The translations under genes were made by a program, and so were the position numbers. A model generated the notes under the pieces. The model was given only the letters and a program-made list of their open reading frames with translations. It ran no database searches and was not told the origin of the DNA. From Verrucomicrobiota bacterium (GTDB taxonomy: Bacteria; Verrucomicrobiota; Verrucomicrobiia; Opitutales; Opitutaceae), in the NCBI GenBank assembly GCA_963205455.1, contig CAUJJL010000076.1, positions 1 to 64,000 of the forward strand: a DNA stretch of 64,000 nt, in the 5' to 3' direction. Shown here piece after piece: positions 62,801 through 64,000 of the stretch; position 1 is the stretch's first letter, and each line of letters starts with the position of its first letter.

Positions 62801-63716
62801 CGCGCATCTTGACGATCAATTCGGCGTCGTCCTTCCAGCGGTACTCATGGTGCTGGCAGAGCGGGCCGCGGTAGGCTGATTCCTTCAGTGTCGCGAGAAA
62901 GGAGCGATCGACCGTGCCCTTGCCCAGCTGGCACTGTACCGGGATCCAGCCCTTGTCGGTTTGTGTCCAGATGAAGTCCTTGAGGTAGACTGCGGTCAGA
63001 TGCGGTTCAGCGAGCTTTGCCTGGATTCGCCAATCAAGCCCTCCCTCGATCGTTGCGTGACAGATGTCGAAGCAGAAGCCGATGTGACGCGGATCCAGGT
63101 CCTTGATTGCGGAATAGATGTCCCAGACTGGCGCGCCCACGTAGTTTCGGCCGGAGTGATTTTGGTATCCGGCCTGGATTCCAAGCTCCGAGCAGGCTGC
63201 AGCGATGTCCTTCAATTGCGCGCCCACATCGGCGAGCTGATCGGCCGGTGACCGGGAGAGGTCGTACTTGTAGTAGCCGAGTCGAATGCGCCTGACCCCC
63301 AGCTTTGAAAGCGCCCGCAGGGTCGTGTCCGCATATTTCTGGTCGATGCGGGTGATATCGGTTGTCGCGACCAGCATGTCGCATCCGCGCTTTCTCAGGG
63401 CATCGACGAAGACGGGAAGGAGATCCGGTGCCTTTTCCGGTTCGATTTGTCCCTTGGGGCGAACGGGACATTCGATGCCGTTGAAACCGATCGAAGCGAC
63501 AAGCTCGGCAGTCCTCTCGGCATCCAGGTGTTGGAAAGCCTTGGAAAAAACCGCTATTGGCCAACGGACGCCACCGGTATTGCCGGAGGGTTTGGTCGCA
63601 GCCAACGCGCTCCTTGAAGCGAGACTAAAGGCAGAAACGGCCAGCGTGGAGTCGAGGAGAAAACGGCGACGTGACAGCGGAGCGGTGGGAGAGGGGTGAA
63701 AGGGTGATGTGGGCAT
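62763..63716 (-). CDS. Tat-exported sugar phosphate isomerase/epimerase-like TIM-barrel protein
   Basis: This 317-residue protein has a twin-arginine signal (LSRRRFLLDSTLAVSAFSLA) at residues 14-33. The rest is a xylose-isomerase-like TIM barrel: IGFNGIECPV, IQAGYQNHSG, HIGFCFDICHATIEGG, LTAVYLKDF and LCQHHEY carry the metal-binding His/Glu/Asp residues typical of the AP endonuclease family 2 fold. Such exported members are common in Planctomycetes and Verrucomicrobia; the substrate is unknown. Its last 38 bp are repeated 0.9 kb downstream of its stop, beyond the toxin-antitoxin pair. Confidence 0.87.
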   Translation of the reverse strand: MPTSPFHPSPTAPLSRRRFLLDSTLAVSAFSLASRSALAATKPSGNTGGVRWPIAVFSKAFQHLDAERTAELVASIGFNGIECPVRPKGQIEPEKAPDLLPVFVDALRKRGCDMLVATTDITRIDQKYADTTLRALSKLGVRRIRLGYYKYDLSRSPADQLADVGAQLKDIAAACSELGIQAGYQNHSGRNYVGAPVWDIYSAIKDLDPRHIGFCFDICHATIEGGLDWRIQAKLAEPHLTAVYLKDFIWTQTDKGWIPVQCQLGKGTVDRSFLATLKESAYRGPLCQHHEYRWKDDAELIVKMREDLSMLRQWLAA

Positions 63717-63883
63717 GGTGGGAGCCTGGCGATCGTTGGCTGTGGACTAAAGATGGAAATTTCAAAACCTGGGAGCGATGGCTTGTCTTTCCGCGTTCAG
63801 ATCCGAAAGACTTTCCTAATGACCTACGGGAAGTGTTCCGATCCCTCTACCCGCAAGCGTTACCCAGAAGATTTACCCGTAGC

Positions 63884-64000
63884 ATGACATTGACGCCCCG
63901 TAAGCCCGTTGGATCGCTTCTGGCCTATCTGCCGGCTGTCCTGTTCGCACTGCTCAGCAACTATTTCTTTACGGGTGAATTCATCACCCGGTTCAACGAT
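63884..64000 (+). CDS. Membrane protein, N-terminal part only
   Basis: ATG at 63884 opens a frame of 39 codons that runs off the window: MTLTPRKPVGSLLAYLP, then a hydrophobic helix (AVLFALLSNYFFTG) and EFITRFND. It looks like the start of an integral membrane protein. The family cannot be told from this fragment. The 167 bp before it hold no other recognisable feature. Confidence 0.5.
   Translation, partial: MTLTPRKPVGSLLAYLPAVLFALLSNYFFTGEFITRFND

Noticed and set aside
1..64000. CRISPR arrays, tRNA, rRNA genes and a replication origin
   Set aside because: No spaced repeat arrays, no T-loop plus acceptor pairing and no rRNA core sequence were found by eye on either strand.

Overview
The window looks like a high-GC Verrucomicrobia chromosome, most likely Opitutaceae or a close relative. 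The reasons are several TonB-dependent receptors, a LacI regulator beside one of them, a large sensor with Reg_prop and Y_Y_Y domains, a sulfatase, a Tat-exported xylose-isomerase-like protein, a MoxR/DUF58/BatA/DUF4175 operon, an exosortase-EpsI fusion, and many genes without Shine-Dalgarno sequences. The genus is inferred; no rRNA or tRNA gene was seen.

Layout. 0-4 kb: LacI regulator and a TonB-dependent receptor. 4-11 kb: a B12/methionine block. On the minus strand lies a methionine synthase split cleanly into a homocysteine-methyltransferase subunit and a pterin/B12/reactivation subunit, followed by an RskA-like membrane protein. On the plus strand lies a cobalamin riboswitch followed by a BtuB-like receptor. 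11.1-12.4 kb: an insertion scar (PIN toxin-antitoxin pair, IS-end-like palindromes, a 36-bp direct repeat). 12.6-28.8 kb: a rhamnoside-utilisation locus. It has a LuxR-type response regulator, a giant hybrid sensor kinase with HPt, a TonB-dependent receptor, a GH78 alpha-L-rhamnosidase fused through five repeats to an esterase, a GH3 glycosidase and a RhaT rhamnose/H+ symporter. A 14-16 bp near-palindrome stands upstream of the receptor and again upstream of GH3, which makes it a candidate operator of this system.

29-31 kb: a PLP aminotransferase coupled to a 68-residue ORF. Upstream is what looks like a classical attenuator: a 34-codon leader with a Val/Ile run, then an intrinsic terminator. 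31.1-45.9 kb: one tightly overlapping eight-gene operon (TPR metallopeptidase-like protein, DUF4159, MoxR ATPase, DUF58, BatA/vWA, DUF4175-like, vWA/GATase-like, caspase-fold protein). 46-64 kb: MgtA-type Mg2+ ATPase, exosortase-EpsI with a TPR partner, a DapF homologue with both catalytic cysteines replaced by serine, a second PIN toxin-antitoxin pair, a degenerate gluzincin-like protein, a sulfatase, a conserved protein of unknown function, SppA, SufT, a third PIN module between 38-bp direct repeats that duplicate the 3' end of the next gene, a Tat-exported TIM-barrel protein, and the start of a membrane protein.

How it works together. The rhamnose locus reads as a complete circuit: outer-membrane import, deacylation and deglycosylation, rhamnose import, and a phosphorelay with a candidate DNA target. 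The B12 block pairs B12 uptake under riboswitch control with a B12-dependent enzyme. All functional calls come from reading motifs; no database search was possible.
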